This document shows positions 1 to 6,874 of a DNA stretch of 7,952 bases, one piece after another; within the stretch, counting starts at the first letter, position 1, and every line of letters starts with the position of its first letter. The DNA lies in the NCBI GenBank assembly GCA_947628385.1, contig CANQZS010000084.1:1-7952 (forward strand), written 5' to 3'. The DNA comes from an uncultured Clostridia bacterium. Its GTDB lineage: Bacteria > Bacillota > Clostridia > Oscillospirales > Ruminococcaceae. The notes under the pieces were generated by a model that saw only the letters and a list, made by a program, of their open reading frames with translations, made no database searches and was not told the DNA's origin. The translations under genes were made by a program, and so were the position numbers.

Positions 1-911
1 GAGCGTCCTACCCGCTCATTGCAAGGGAACTTACCCGTGCGGCGTCTCCTGCGGCATTTTCCGGAAACGACATTATCGACAACCGGAATTATGCAAAGCT
101 CCTCAAAGAGACTATGGACTATGCCAATCGCGGAGGAATAAACGCTATACTCACTCCGGGACGTTATAACGCGGCGTATTTTGAGCATTCCTATCTTGCG
201 GAGCTGACAGGCGCTGCTCTTGTGCAGAACGATGAGCTTTTTGTTGAGGATAATGTTCTTTATCAGAAAACATATTCCGGAGGAAAAACTAAGATCGGCG
301 CGCTTTACCGCCGCATTTCCGATGAATATCTTGATCCGCTGACATTTGAGCCGTCCTCGCTGATAGGTATACCAAATCTTATGGAAGCTTACCGTTCGGG
401 AAATGTTGCGGTAATAAATGCTCTCGGCAACGGAGTTGCGGACGATAAGGGAATTTACTATTTCGTTCCGAAAATGATAAAATATTATCTCGGCGAAGAG
501 CCTATACTGAAAAATGCGCCTACCTACCTGCCGTTCTATGATGAGGACAGGGAATATGTGCTGAAAAATATTGAAAAGCTCGTTATAAAGGACGTTGCGG
601 AAGCAGGCGGCTACGGCGTCGTTTTCGGACGCGATCTGGACGAAAAGGCGCTTGATGACTTCCGCCAGACCATTATCCGCGAGCCGAGACGTTTTATAGC
701 GCAGGAGGTAATAGATTTCCTCGATCTGCCTATTCTTGAAAACGGCAGCGAGGTCATGAGGAAAGCGGATCTGCGGGCATTCGTGCTTTCCAGTGAAAAA
801 ACAAAGGTATGGGCGTCGGGACTTACAAGATTCTCCCGAAATCCGGATTCATTCGTAGTAAACTCATCTCAGGGAGGAGGTTTCAAAGATACATGGGTAC
901 TATCTCGTTAG
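1..911 (+). CDS. Circularly permuted type 2 ATP-grasp protein, 5' partial
   Basis: The window opens inside this gene; the first complete codon is at base 3 and 302 residues plus the stop are visible, about two thirds of the usual length of near 480. What is seen: the family's YFEH segment (about 183-194), the RVAVxNALGxGV-like stretch VAVINALGNGV (about 405-437), a nucleotide-binding segment VIKDVAEAGGYGVVFG (582-629) with lysine codon 588-590, QEVIDF near 699-716, DLRAFVLS near 768-791, and the family's C-terminal signature NSSQGGGFKDTWV (861-899). Family knowledge: these enzymes are predicted ATP-dependent carboxylate-amine ligases (amidoligases), probably cytosolic, encoded with alpha-E and transglutaminase proteins; the substrate is unknown. 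All of that context follows here. The ATG at 114 is an internal methionine, not the start: the frame is open and family-like upstream to the edge. The 3' end overlaps the alpha-E gene by 19 bases. Confidence 0.93.
   Translation, partial: ASYPLIARELTRAASPAAFSGNDIIDNRNYAKLLKETMDYANRGGINAILTPGRYNAAYFEHSYLAELTGAALVQNDELFVEDNVLYQKTYSGGKTKIGALYRRISDEYLDPLTFEPSSLIGIPNLMEAYRSGNVAVINALGNGVADDKGIYYFVPKMIKYYLGEEPILKNAPTYLPFYDEDREYVLKNIEKLVIKDVAEAGGYGVVFGRDLDEKALDDFRQTIIREPRRFIAQEVIDFLDLPILENGSEVMRKADLRAFVLSSEKTKVWASGLTRFSRNPDSFVVNSSQGGGFKDTWVLSR
871..880 (+). promoter_or_regulatory. Ribosome binding site of the alpha-E gene, inside the ATP-grasp coding sequence
   Basis: AGGGAGGAGG ends 12 bases before the ATG at 893 and is a near-perfect Shine-Dalgarno sequence. 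It is formed by the codons for the Gln-Gly-Gly-Gly of the conserved ATP-grasp C-terminal motif. It decides the alpha-E start: the in-frame ATG at 809 has no such site and would add residues unlike the family's N-terminus. Confidence 0.8.
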
Positions 912-1612
912 AACACGGCGACCGTCTTTACTGGCTGGGACGGTACACAGAAAGGGTATTTACCACAATAAAATCATTGGAACGGCTTTATGATAAGATC
1001 ATCGACCGCGACCCGAAGCATTACATAAAATATCTGGAATGTTTCGGACTCTCGGATAATTTCGGCAGCGCGGAAAAATTCCTGCAAAGCTTTATTTTCG
1101 GGCGGGAAAACAGCTACTCTGCGGCATACAGTCTGGAACGCGCATACGATAACGGCATAGTTCTCCGTGAGGAGATCTCCACCGAAGCGCTGGCATATTT
1201 ACAGCTTGCCATGGACAGACTTGAAAACGCCGATTCGTCAAAAAGCGGACTTGTAGTTTCACTTCTTCCGGTTGAAGATACCATATTCAGCTTCTGGGGC
1301 TGCATTTACGATTATGTTTACGATGAGGAAATAAAAAATATAATCCTTTGCGGAAAAGCCGTGGAACGTCTGGAGCTGTGCGTCAGGCTGAAATACAACG
1401 GCGAGCTTATAAAAAAAGAATTTGAACGGCTTTGCAGGAATCTTTCTGCAATCCCTAAAAATACTCCTTACCGCTACAATACCGAGCAGCTTTCGATCCT
1501 TGTTGAGATCATAGAGTCGGAAAGCTGCTGTAGGGGACGGGAAAATCAGGTGCTCACCGCGCTTGGCAGGCTCTTTGATCCCGTAAGACAGAAAGTGAGG
1601 GAAACGGCATGA
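893..1612 (+). CDS. Alpha-E domain-containing protein (short form)
   Basis: The product is 239 residues. The N-terminus ISLEHGDRLYWLGRYTERV (residues 4-22) matches the hallmark alpha-E opening, RxADxLYWxGRYxER. A second repeat-like segment, NSYSAAYSLERAYDNGIVLREEIS (73-96), fits the family's N-S-x-L-x-x-A-R-x-N-A-x-x-V-R-E pattern, and ILCGKAVERLELCVRL (150-165) fits the later G-x-x-x-E-R-x-x motif. Alpha-E is an all-helical domain of unknown biochemical role that nearly always accompanies circularly permuted ATP-grasp ligases and transglutaminases, so it is thought to be a partner or scaffold of the ligase. There is no signal peptide or membrane segment, so it is probably cytosolic. It is shorter than the usual 300-320 residues; the reduction appears to lie in the loops and C-terminal part rather than at a broken end. 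It overlaps the ATP-grasp gene by 19 bases and the transglutaminase gene by 4 (ATGA), which suggests translational coupling. Confidence 0.9.
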   Translation: MGTISLEHGDRLYWLGRYTERVFTTIKSLERLYDKIIDRDPKHYIKYLECFGLSDNFGSAEKFLQSFIFGRENSYSAAYSLERAYDNGIVLREEISTEALAYLQLAMDRLENADSSKSGLVVSLLPVEDTIFSFWGCIYDYVYDEEIKNIILCGKAVERLELCVRLKYNGELIKKEFERLCRNLSAIPKNTPYRYNTEQLSILVEIIESESCCRGRENQVLTALGRLFDPVRQKVRETA

Positions 1613-2391
1613 AAAGACTGAAATTTTCTTTTTCCACAAAGCTGACCTTTGACAATTACGTTCACGATCATTCCTTTGCTTTAAGATTTACGCCTGTTGA
1701 AAGCGCCGCTCAGCATATTATTGCTTTTGAATCGGAAATTTCTCCGTTCACGCTGACCAAAAACACCGTTGACGCATTCGGCAACACGGTCACAAGCGGT
1801 TTCCTGAAAAAAGAACACCGTTTTCTGGATTTTGAGATAAACGGCATTGCTGAAACGGATATTTCCGTGCCAAAAACCGATCTCATGCCTTGCTACCGCT
1901 ATCAGACCCATTTCACAGAGCCGGATATTGCTTTAAGTGAATTCCACCGTTTTGCTGCGGAGGAATGTCCTTGCTCCGATCCGTATGGAAAGGCAATGTT
2001 CTATTCAGGAAAAATTTCCGAACAGATACGTTACGAAAAAGGCGTTACAACTATCAGAACAACTGCCGCCGAAGCCTTTGCTCTTAAAGCGGGAGTTTGT
2101 CAGGATTACGCGCATATACTTCTTTCCATGCTGAGAATGGACGGTATCCCTTGCCGTTATGCGGCGGGACTTGCCTGCTGCGACGGTGAGACTCACGGCT
2201 GGGCTGAGGTCTGGGACGGTGAAAAATGGATCGGCATTGATCCGGCAAATAACCGTCCCGCAAACGATGATTATCTTATACTTTCCCAAGGACGTGATTT
2301 CGGCGACTGCGCCATCGACCGGGGAGTAATGTTCGGCGCATACACAAAACAAATGCAGCTTATATCTTCAAAATTGGAAGAGATCGCATAA
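1609..2391 (+). CDS. Transglutaminase-like cysteine protease
   Basis: The product is 260 residues. Residues about 1-90 resemble the beta-rich N-terminal domain found in bacterial transglutaminase-like proteins (Bact_transglu_N type). The catalytic core follows: cysteine 164 in AGVCQDYAH, histidine 196 in ETHGWAEVW, and aspartate 211 in GIDPANN, a complete Cys-His-Asp triad with normal spacing. There is no signal peptide, so it is likely cytosolic. Prokaryotic members of this family usually act as peptidases or amidases rather than protein cross-linkers; in ATP-grasp/alpha-E operons they are predicted to hydrolyse, or less likely transfer, the amide linkages made by the ligase. The start ATG at 1609 overlaps the alpha-E stop as ATGA, with GTGAGGGA about 8 bases upstream as a plausible ribosome site. 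The substrate is not deducible. Confidence 0.92.
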   Translation: MKRLKFSFSTKLTFDNYVHDHSFALRFTPVESAAQHIIAFESEISPFTLTKNTVDAFGNTVTSGFLKKEHRFLDFEINGIAETDISVPKTDLMPCYRYQTHFTEPDIALSEFHRFAAEECPCSDPYGKAMFYSGKISEQIRYEKGVTTIRTTAAEAFALKAGVCQDYAHILLSMLRMDGIPCRYAAGLACCDGETHGWAEVWDGEKWIGIDPANNRPANDDYLILSQGRDFGDCAIDRGVMFGAYTKQMQLISSKLEEIA

Positions 2392-2418
2392 TATTATTAT
2401 TCAGGGAGAAAATTTAAC

Positions 2419-3363
2419 ATGATAAAGACCATAGCGCAGGCTGCTCTTGCGGTAAATGAAAAGCTGAAAATACGCAAGAACAGCATTAAAAACGGCAGCG
2501 GCAAAATGCGTCTCAGCATTGTCACAGGGATACACGGCGATGAACTGGAGGGACAGTATCTTGCATATCTTATAGGCAGCCGTATTCAGGAAAATATTGA
2601 ATTTCTTAACGGAACGGTGGATATTTACCCCGCACTAAACCCTCTCGGGATCGACTCGATAACCCGCGGTATACCGTTATTTGATCTTGATATGAACAGA
2701 GTGTTCCCCGGTTCAAAGGAGGGTACTATGCCCGAAACTATAGCCGCCGCAATAATTGACGATCTGCACGGTTCGGACATCTGCATCGACGTTCATTCAA
2801 GCAATATTTTTCTTAAAGAGATACCGCAGACAAGGATAAGCGTTCCCACTGCGGAAACGCTTGTCCCATATGCAAAAATGCTGAATGTGGATCTTATCTG
2901 GGTACATGATTCCGCTACCGTTCTGGAATCGACCCTCGCCCACACGCTCAATTCAATGGGAACAAAAACTCTTGTTGTGGAAATGGGCGTGGGTATGCGG
3001 ATCACAAAGGAATATTGCTTTCAGCTTCTGGACGGCGTTTTCAATTTAATGAAAAATATCGGAATGTGGAGCGGCGAAACGGTTTCCGTCCGTGAACCCA
3101 TGATCTCTCTTAACCGTTCGGTGGGCTTTGTAAATTCCGATGCGGCTGGAATATTCGTGCCGTGTGCGGAATTCGGCGATCATGTTAAAAAGGGACAGCT
3201 CATAGGTCGGGTGCTTGATCCGCTTATGGGAAAAACGGCAGCCGATATTAAAGCCGTCTGCGACGGGATAATTTTCACGCTGCGGGAATATCCGGTAGTC
3301 TACGGCGGTTCGCTGCTTGCAAGGATATTGCAACCTGCGGACGAAAAAGGTAAGGAGGCGTAA
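2419..3363 (+). CDS. Succinylglutamate desuccinylase/aspartoacylase family zinc deacylase (M14-like)
   Basis: The product is 314 residues with an intact AstE/AspA active site. Zinc ligands are histidine 39 and glutamate 42 in GIHGDELEG and histidine 126 in CIDVHSS. The substrate-carboxylate-binding Asn93-Arg94 sits in LDMNRVFPG, and the general-base glutamate 188 in LVVEMG. Residues about 235-306 form the small beta-barrel C-terminal domain of the family (DAAGIFVP through GGSLLARI). Known members remove acyl groups from N-acyl amino acids or related small amides; specificity cannot be read here. The start is supported by AGGGAG at 2403-2408, ten bases before ATG 2419. The gene begins 27 bases after the transglutaminase stop and is followed after 2 bases by a paralogue, so it is very probably in the same operon. 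Placement beside an amide-forming ligase suggests, by inference, that it trims or recycles that pathway's product. Confidence 0.9.
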   Translation: MIKTIAQAALAVNEKLKIRKNSIKNGSGKMRLSIVTGIHGDELEGQYLAYLIGSRIQENIEFLNGTVDIYPALNPLGIDSITRGIPLFDLDMNRVFPGSKEGTMPETIAAAIIDDLHGSDICIDVHSSNIFLKEIPQTRISVPTAETLVPYAKMLNVDLIWVHDSATVLESTLAHTLNSMGTKTLVVEMGVGMRITKEYCFQLLDGVFNLMKNIGMWSGETVSVREPMISLNRSVGFVNSDAAGIFVPCAEFGDHVKKGQLIGRVLDPLMGKTAADIKAVCDGIIFTLREYPVVYGGSLLARILQPADEKGKEA

Positions 3364-3365
3364 GA

Positions 3366-4292
3366 ATGACAAAAGAAATAATTTACACTTTAAGATCTCC
3401 CTACCGTGAAAATCTGGACGTTACCGCTTTTCGCTTCGGAAAAGGCAGAAAAGCGGCTGCAATAGTGGGCGCGCTGCGGGGAAATGAGATCCAGCAGATG
3501 TATGTCTGCTCGCAGCTTATACGCGAGCTTAAAAAGCTTGAGGAAAAGGGACAAATTTCCCTCGATATGGAAATAACGGTGATACCCTGCGTGAATTATT
3601 ATTCAATGAATATAGGAAAGCGCTTCTGGACAATGGACAACACCGATATAAACAGAATGTTCCCGGGATATGACATGGGAGAAACGACTCAGCGTATCGC
3701 GGACGGAGTGTTCTCATATTTACAGGGATACGAATACGGCATACAGCTTGCAAGCTTTTATCAGCCGGGGAATTTTCTTGCCCATGTTAAAATGATGGAG
3801 ACCGGATTTACCGATAAAGAGCTTATGAAGCTTTTCGGAATGGAATACGGTATCGTAAGAGAGCCCCGTCCTTATGACACAACTACGCTGAATTACAACT
3901 GGCAGGTGTGGGAAACAAAAGCCTTTTCCGTTTATGCGTCGGCAACCGGTTCCATTGATAAAAGATCGGCGGGAATAGCTATGGAAGCGATACTGCGGTT
4001 CCTTTACAACACCGGAGTCATCACAAGAAAAATACGTTCCGGATACCTTACCGAAATAATTCCCGAAGCAAACATTGCCCAGATCCATTCCGACGCGGCG
4101 GGGATATTTGTAAGCTCCGTAAGCATAGGAGATCATGTAAATGAAAACGACGTTATAGGAAAGATCACCGATCCCCTTGACGGAGAAACCATCTCGCTTA
4201 TACGCACAAATTTCTCCGGTATAGTTTATTTTGAATATAATGCGTCGCTTATAAATGAAAATACCGTTTGTTTTAAAATAATCAGGGAATGA
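3366..4292 (+). CDS. AstE/AspA-like paralogue with degenerate active site (probable pseudoenzyme)
   Basis: The product is 308 residues and aligns along its whole length with the preceding deacylase, including the C-terminal barrel (SDAAGIFVS, GDHV, ITDPLDGET). The fold-defining DINRMFPG (94-101) is kept, including Asn96-Arg97. The metal site is not: GIHGDE of the neighbour reads GALRGNE, so the first ligand is Arg38 in place of His; IDVHS reads IQLAS, placing Ala129 at the second histidine; and the catalytic glutamate of VVEMG aligns with about Tyr190 in FSVYAS. Only Glu41 of the zinc set remains. The frame is open and the domain layout complete, so it is not a decayed pseudogene. I infer a non-catalytic partner, regulator or binding protein, perhaps forming a heterodimer with the upstream enzyme; another chemistry cannot be excluded. 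TAAGGAGG at 3351-3358, seven bases before the ATG, is a strong ribosome site. Confidence 0.85.
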   Translation: MTKEIIYTLRSPYRENLDVTAFRFGKGRKAAAIVGALRGNEIQQMYVCSQLIRELKKLEEKGQISLDMEITVIPCVNYYSMNIGKRFWTMDNTDINRMFPGYDMGETTQRIADGVFSYLQGYEYGIQLASFYQPGNFLAHVKMMETGFTDKELMKLFGMEYGIVREPRPYDTTTLNYNWQVWETKAFSVYASATGSIDKRSAGIAMEAILRFLYNTGVITRKIRSGYLTEIIPEANIAQIHSDAAGIFVSSVSIGDHVNENDVIGKITDPLDGETISLIRTNFSGIVYFEYNASLINENTVCFKIIRE

Positions 4293-4332
4293 ATATCCGT
4301 AATTCTGCTTTTCTATATTTTTATATTGATCC
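4293..4332. other. Convergent intergenic gap without a clear terminator
   Basis: Forty bases separate the stops of the + and - operons. They contain GAAT/ATTC half-arms around 4287-4306 and an AT-only near-palindrome around 4313-4325, but no GC-rich stem followed by a T-run on either strand. Transcription of either operon may therefore run into the other, or stop by a factor-dependent route. Confidence 0.45.
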
Positions 4333-4944
4333 TTACAATACGATCTGTCTGTGACATCTGCCTGCAAGCTCAGGATCATGGGTAACGATAATAACTGTCG
4401 CAGACAGATCGGAATTTATTTCCCTGAGAATATCAAAAACTTCATCTCTGTTGTGTTTATCAAGAGAGCCTGTGGGTTCGTCCGCAAGAACGAGCCTGCA
4501 TTTTTTTATCATCAGCCTTGCAAGTGCAGCTCTTTGCTGTTCTCCGCCCGATAATCTGTAAATTTTTTCGTTTATTTTATCAGGGATCCCTACTTTTTCA
4601 AGCACATCATCAAATGAAAAATTATTTCTGTACTCTTTTTTTACAATTTCAAGATTTTCTCTGACCGTTTTATTTTCAATAAGCGCAAAATTCTGAAAAA
4701 GAGATCCGACATATTTTCTGTAGTAATCCAAATGTATTTTCTTGTTCGACAGATCATATTCATCTGCAATTATACTTCCGCTGTCAAAAGGCTCCACCGC
4801 GCCTATCATATTCAAAAGAGTTGTTTTTCCGCAGCCGCTGTTACCGGTAATGGCAATAAATTCACCGTCATTTACGGTCATGTCAAAATTATTGAAAATA
4901 ACATGATCGCCGTATTTTTTGCATAATTTTTCTATTCTAACCAT
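4333..4944 (-). CDS. ABC transporter ATP-binding protein (MacB/LolD-like, compact)
   Basis: The product is 203 residues from the preferred start. All ATPase motifs are present: Walker A GNSGCGKTT (34-42), Q-loop Gln84 in SLFQNF, signature LSGGEQQRAALAR (131-143), Walker B LVLADE (151-156), D-loop SLD (160-162) and H-loop His189 in VTHD. It should bind as a cytosolic dimer to the permease encoded just upstream and energise export or mechanotransmission. The chain stops 14 residues after the H-loop histidine, without the usual C-terminal R-I-x-x-x-D-G-x-I tail, giving a length near that of the short ATPases paired with bacteriocin-associated permeases (about 206 residues). The start at 4944 is favoured because AAAGGA (4953-4958) lies eight bases upstream; an alternative ATG at 4953 would overlap that site. 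The start overlaps the permease stop by 8 bases, which implies coupled translation. Confidence 0.95.
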   Translation of the reverse strand: MVRIEKLCKKYGDHVIFNNFDMTVNDGEFIAITGNSGCGKTTLLNMIGAVEPFDSGSIIADEYDLSNKKIHLDYYRKYVGSLFQNFALIENKTVRENLEIVKKEYRNNFSFDDVLEKVGIPDKINEKIYRLSGGEQQRAALARLMIKKCRLVLADEPTGSLDKHNRDEVFDILREINSDLSATVIIVTHDPELAGRCHRQIVL

Positions 4945-6874
4945 ATATACCATCCTTTATGACATTAACTATGTTTGCTTTTTCAAATTTTTTTGACGCT
5001 TTTAAAATAGCGGTCAGATCTGCTGCAATAATTAATGCTCCTACAGCGGCAATAATTTCTATAAGATCGCGTCCCGCCAATGAGCATACAAAAATAACCG
5101 CCAGATCCCCTATAATTAGAGAAAATACAAGATCCTTAAATAATTCCATACTCGTGTAGCCATTGAGCCTTTTTAGCATATATTCCTTTGCATTTGCCGA
5201 AATTTCATTTTTTATCATAAGTATTGAAATAAGCAATACAAAGCATAAAAAAATAAAAAATACTGCTGCCGAAAAGAAAAATATAAGATAAAATCGTCTT
5301 GAAGTCTGCCCGATAAAATTTTCACAGGGAGTGATAATAGGACTTATTCCGGCATTTTTCTCAGTTATTTTGCCGATATATTCATTTACATTCCTGTAAA
5401 TAATGTTCCTGTAAAGTCCGTATCGGTTTGCGTTTTCAATAGCCGTATCAGATCTGTTTGCCGGAATTGGATCAAAAATTATTATAGGATCATTTGAAAC
5501 CTTGTAATATCTGCTGAGATCCGAATCAATGGAAATAATATTATATTTCTCGCCGATATAAACCGTCGTATGTGTGTATTCATCGTCATGCTCTACCTGT
5601 TCATAGCACTTTAATGCCGTACTTTCCGCATCGGTATTCCGGAGCTTTTCGGGAATAAAAATTATAAGATCGGTACCGGCTTCGAAATCATCATCAAGAA
5701 TTGTGCGAAGATATTCCTTTGTATTTGAATTTGCATAAATAATTTCTGTATCATCATAAGAATTTATTTGCGACAATAAAAATGGCGACATAAGATCGTA
5801 ATATTCTCTGTATATTTTTTCATTGACACTTCCGTAATATTCCCTTGAAGCGTTTATATTTGATAGATCAAAATCAATCTGAAAATCGCAGAAATATCCG
5901 TTTTGTATCTGTGAAAATAATCTGTCCGCAGCGGAAGAGTCGGCAAGCTCGGGAAGCAAATTGCCCGCTGCTGCTCCCGAAGCTGCTGCAAGCGCTAATG
6001 TAATTAGCTTCAAAACATAAGAAAATTTGTTTATCTTATGAAAATTCTTTTTTCCCTTTATTGTATCAATAAGATCTAAATGCAATATTTTTGAATAAAT
6101 AATAGTTGTGACAGCAGCGGACAATGCAAATACAAAAATTACAATGTCCATACTTTTTAATATATCGTCAAACCTTGAAACAAAGGCAATTCCTGCAAGT
6201 GTGACAATAAAAAAGAAACAAATATTTACACTTGATTCTTTAATAAATAATTTCCTCGGATCTTCTCCATAAATTATTTTTAAAGTAAAATATTTTTTCC
6301 TATATTCAAGATCCCATGCCGAAAGCAATGCTATTATTCCCATGCCCAGAGCGATCGATATTATTTCAATAATTTTGTATCTGCCATCATAGCTGCTCTC
6401 ATAGAAATTTCCTCCTCCAAGCTCACGTTTAAGCCTATCAAAGACATTCGTTACATTTTCATTGCTGCCGAAAAAATACATATAATTAACGCCGCTTATT
6501 TCATGCTCTTTGGGAATCGCTTCAAATGAAATATTTATCCTGCCTGCAAAAAAGCTTTTGTAAGTATCAGACGTTATCGAAAAATTATTTTTCAGAGTTT
6601 GTATGATCTCTTCCCTGCATAGGATCACTACATCTGTTTCAAGCATGGACGGATATTCATATTTTATGAAAAAAATTTCACAGCCTGACCTGCTGAATAT
6701 CTCCTCGGCGGAATCTGCAACAGTTGAATTCATATTTACTATTTTTTCCGTAAATTCTGCTTTCGGGAATTTATTATTTATGGAATACATGATCTCAAGA
6801 TACCTGAGTTCTCCGGTCAGAAAAAGCAAAACGATGATTATTAGCGAAGATGTGACAAATTTTACTGCTCTCAT
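4937..6874 (-). CDS. ABC permease with two FtsX/MacB-like repeats, bacteriocin-associated (DUF1430-like) type
   Basis: The product is 645 residues. Hydrophobic stretches at about 7-25, 169-187, 215-235, 242-262, 285-304, 528-552, 582-600 and 605-625 give eight predicted helices in a 1+3/1+3 plan, each first helix followed by an extracytoplasmic domain (about 26-168 and 305-527). The two halves look duplicated: a cytoplasmic turn after helix 2 (KKYFTLKIIYGEDPRKLF, 193-210) corresponds to one after helix 6 (EYMLKRLNGYTSMELFKDL, 564-582), and both halves end in a similar basic tail (DTIKGKKN, 270-277; VNVIKDGIYG, 636-645). This is the FtsX/MacB-superfamily architecture. Length, topology and the short partner ATPase resemble the bacteriocin-associated integral membrane family (DUF1430), but that match is by recollection and layout. 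The ATG overlaps the upstream stop as ATGA, with GGAGAGG (6885-6891) ten bases upstream. The substrate is unknown. Confidence 0.82.
   Translation of the reverse strand: MRAVKFVTSSLIIIVLLFLTGELRYLEIMYSINNKFPKAEFTEKIVNMNSTVADSAEEIFSRSGCEIFFIKYEYPSMLETDVVILCREEIIQTLKNNFSITSDTYKSFFAGRINISFEAIPKEHEISGVNYMYFFGSNENVTNVFDRLKRELGGGNFYESSYDGRYKIIEIISIALGMGIIALLSAWDLEYRKKYFTLKIIYGEDPRKLFIKESSVNICFFFIVTLAGIAFVSRFDDILKSMDIVIFVFALSAAVTTIIYSKILHLDLIDTIKGKKNFHKINKFSYVLKLITLALAAASGAAAGNLLPELADSSAADRLFSQIQNGYFCDFQIDFDLSNINASREYYGSVNEKIYREYYDLMSPFLLSQINSYDDTEIIYANSNTKEYLRTILDDDFEAGTDLIIFIPEKLRNTDAESTALKCYEQVEHDDEYTHTTVYIGEKYNIISIDSDLSRYYKVSNDPIIIFDPIPANRSDTAIENANRYGLYRNIIYRNVNEYIGKITEKNAGISPIITPCENFIGQTSRRFYLIFFFSAAVFFIFLCFVLLISILMIKNEISANAKEYMLKRLNGYTSMELFKDLVFSLIIGDLAVIFVCSLAGRDLIEIIAAVGALIIAADLTAILKASKKFEKANIVNVIKDGIYG
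4953..4958 (-). promoter_or_regulatory. Ribosome binding site of the ABC ATPase gene
   Basis: AAAGGA on the minus strand lies within the last codons of the permease gene, eight bases before ATG 4944. It selects that start over the ATG at 4953, which directly abuts it. Confidence 0.6.

Noticed and set aside
809..892. N-terminal extension of the alpha-E protein from ATG 809
   Set aside because: It reads through the conserved ATP-grasp end in another frame, lacks a ribosome site, and the family's N-terminus begins at the methionine at 893.
114..911. ATG at 114 as the start of the ATP-grasp protein
   Set aside because: The frame is open and family-like back to the window edge, there is no ribosome site before 114, and starting there would remove conserved sequence. 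The gene is simply cut by the window.
3720..4379. 219-residue frame antisense to the second deacylase-like gene
   Set aside because: It mirrors a well-supported coding gene, has no recognisable domain and no ribosome site, and its composition is typical of an antisense shadow.
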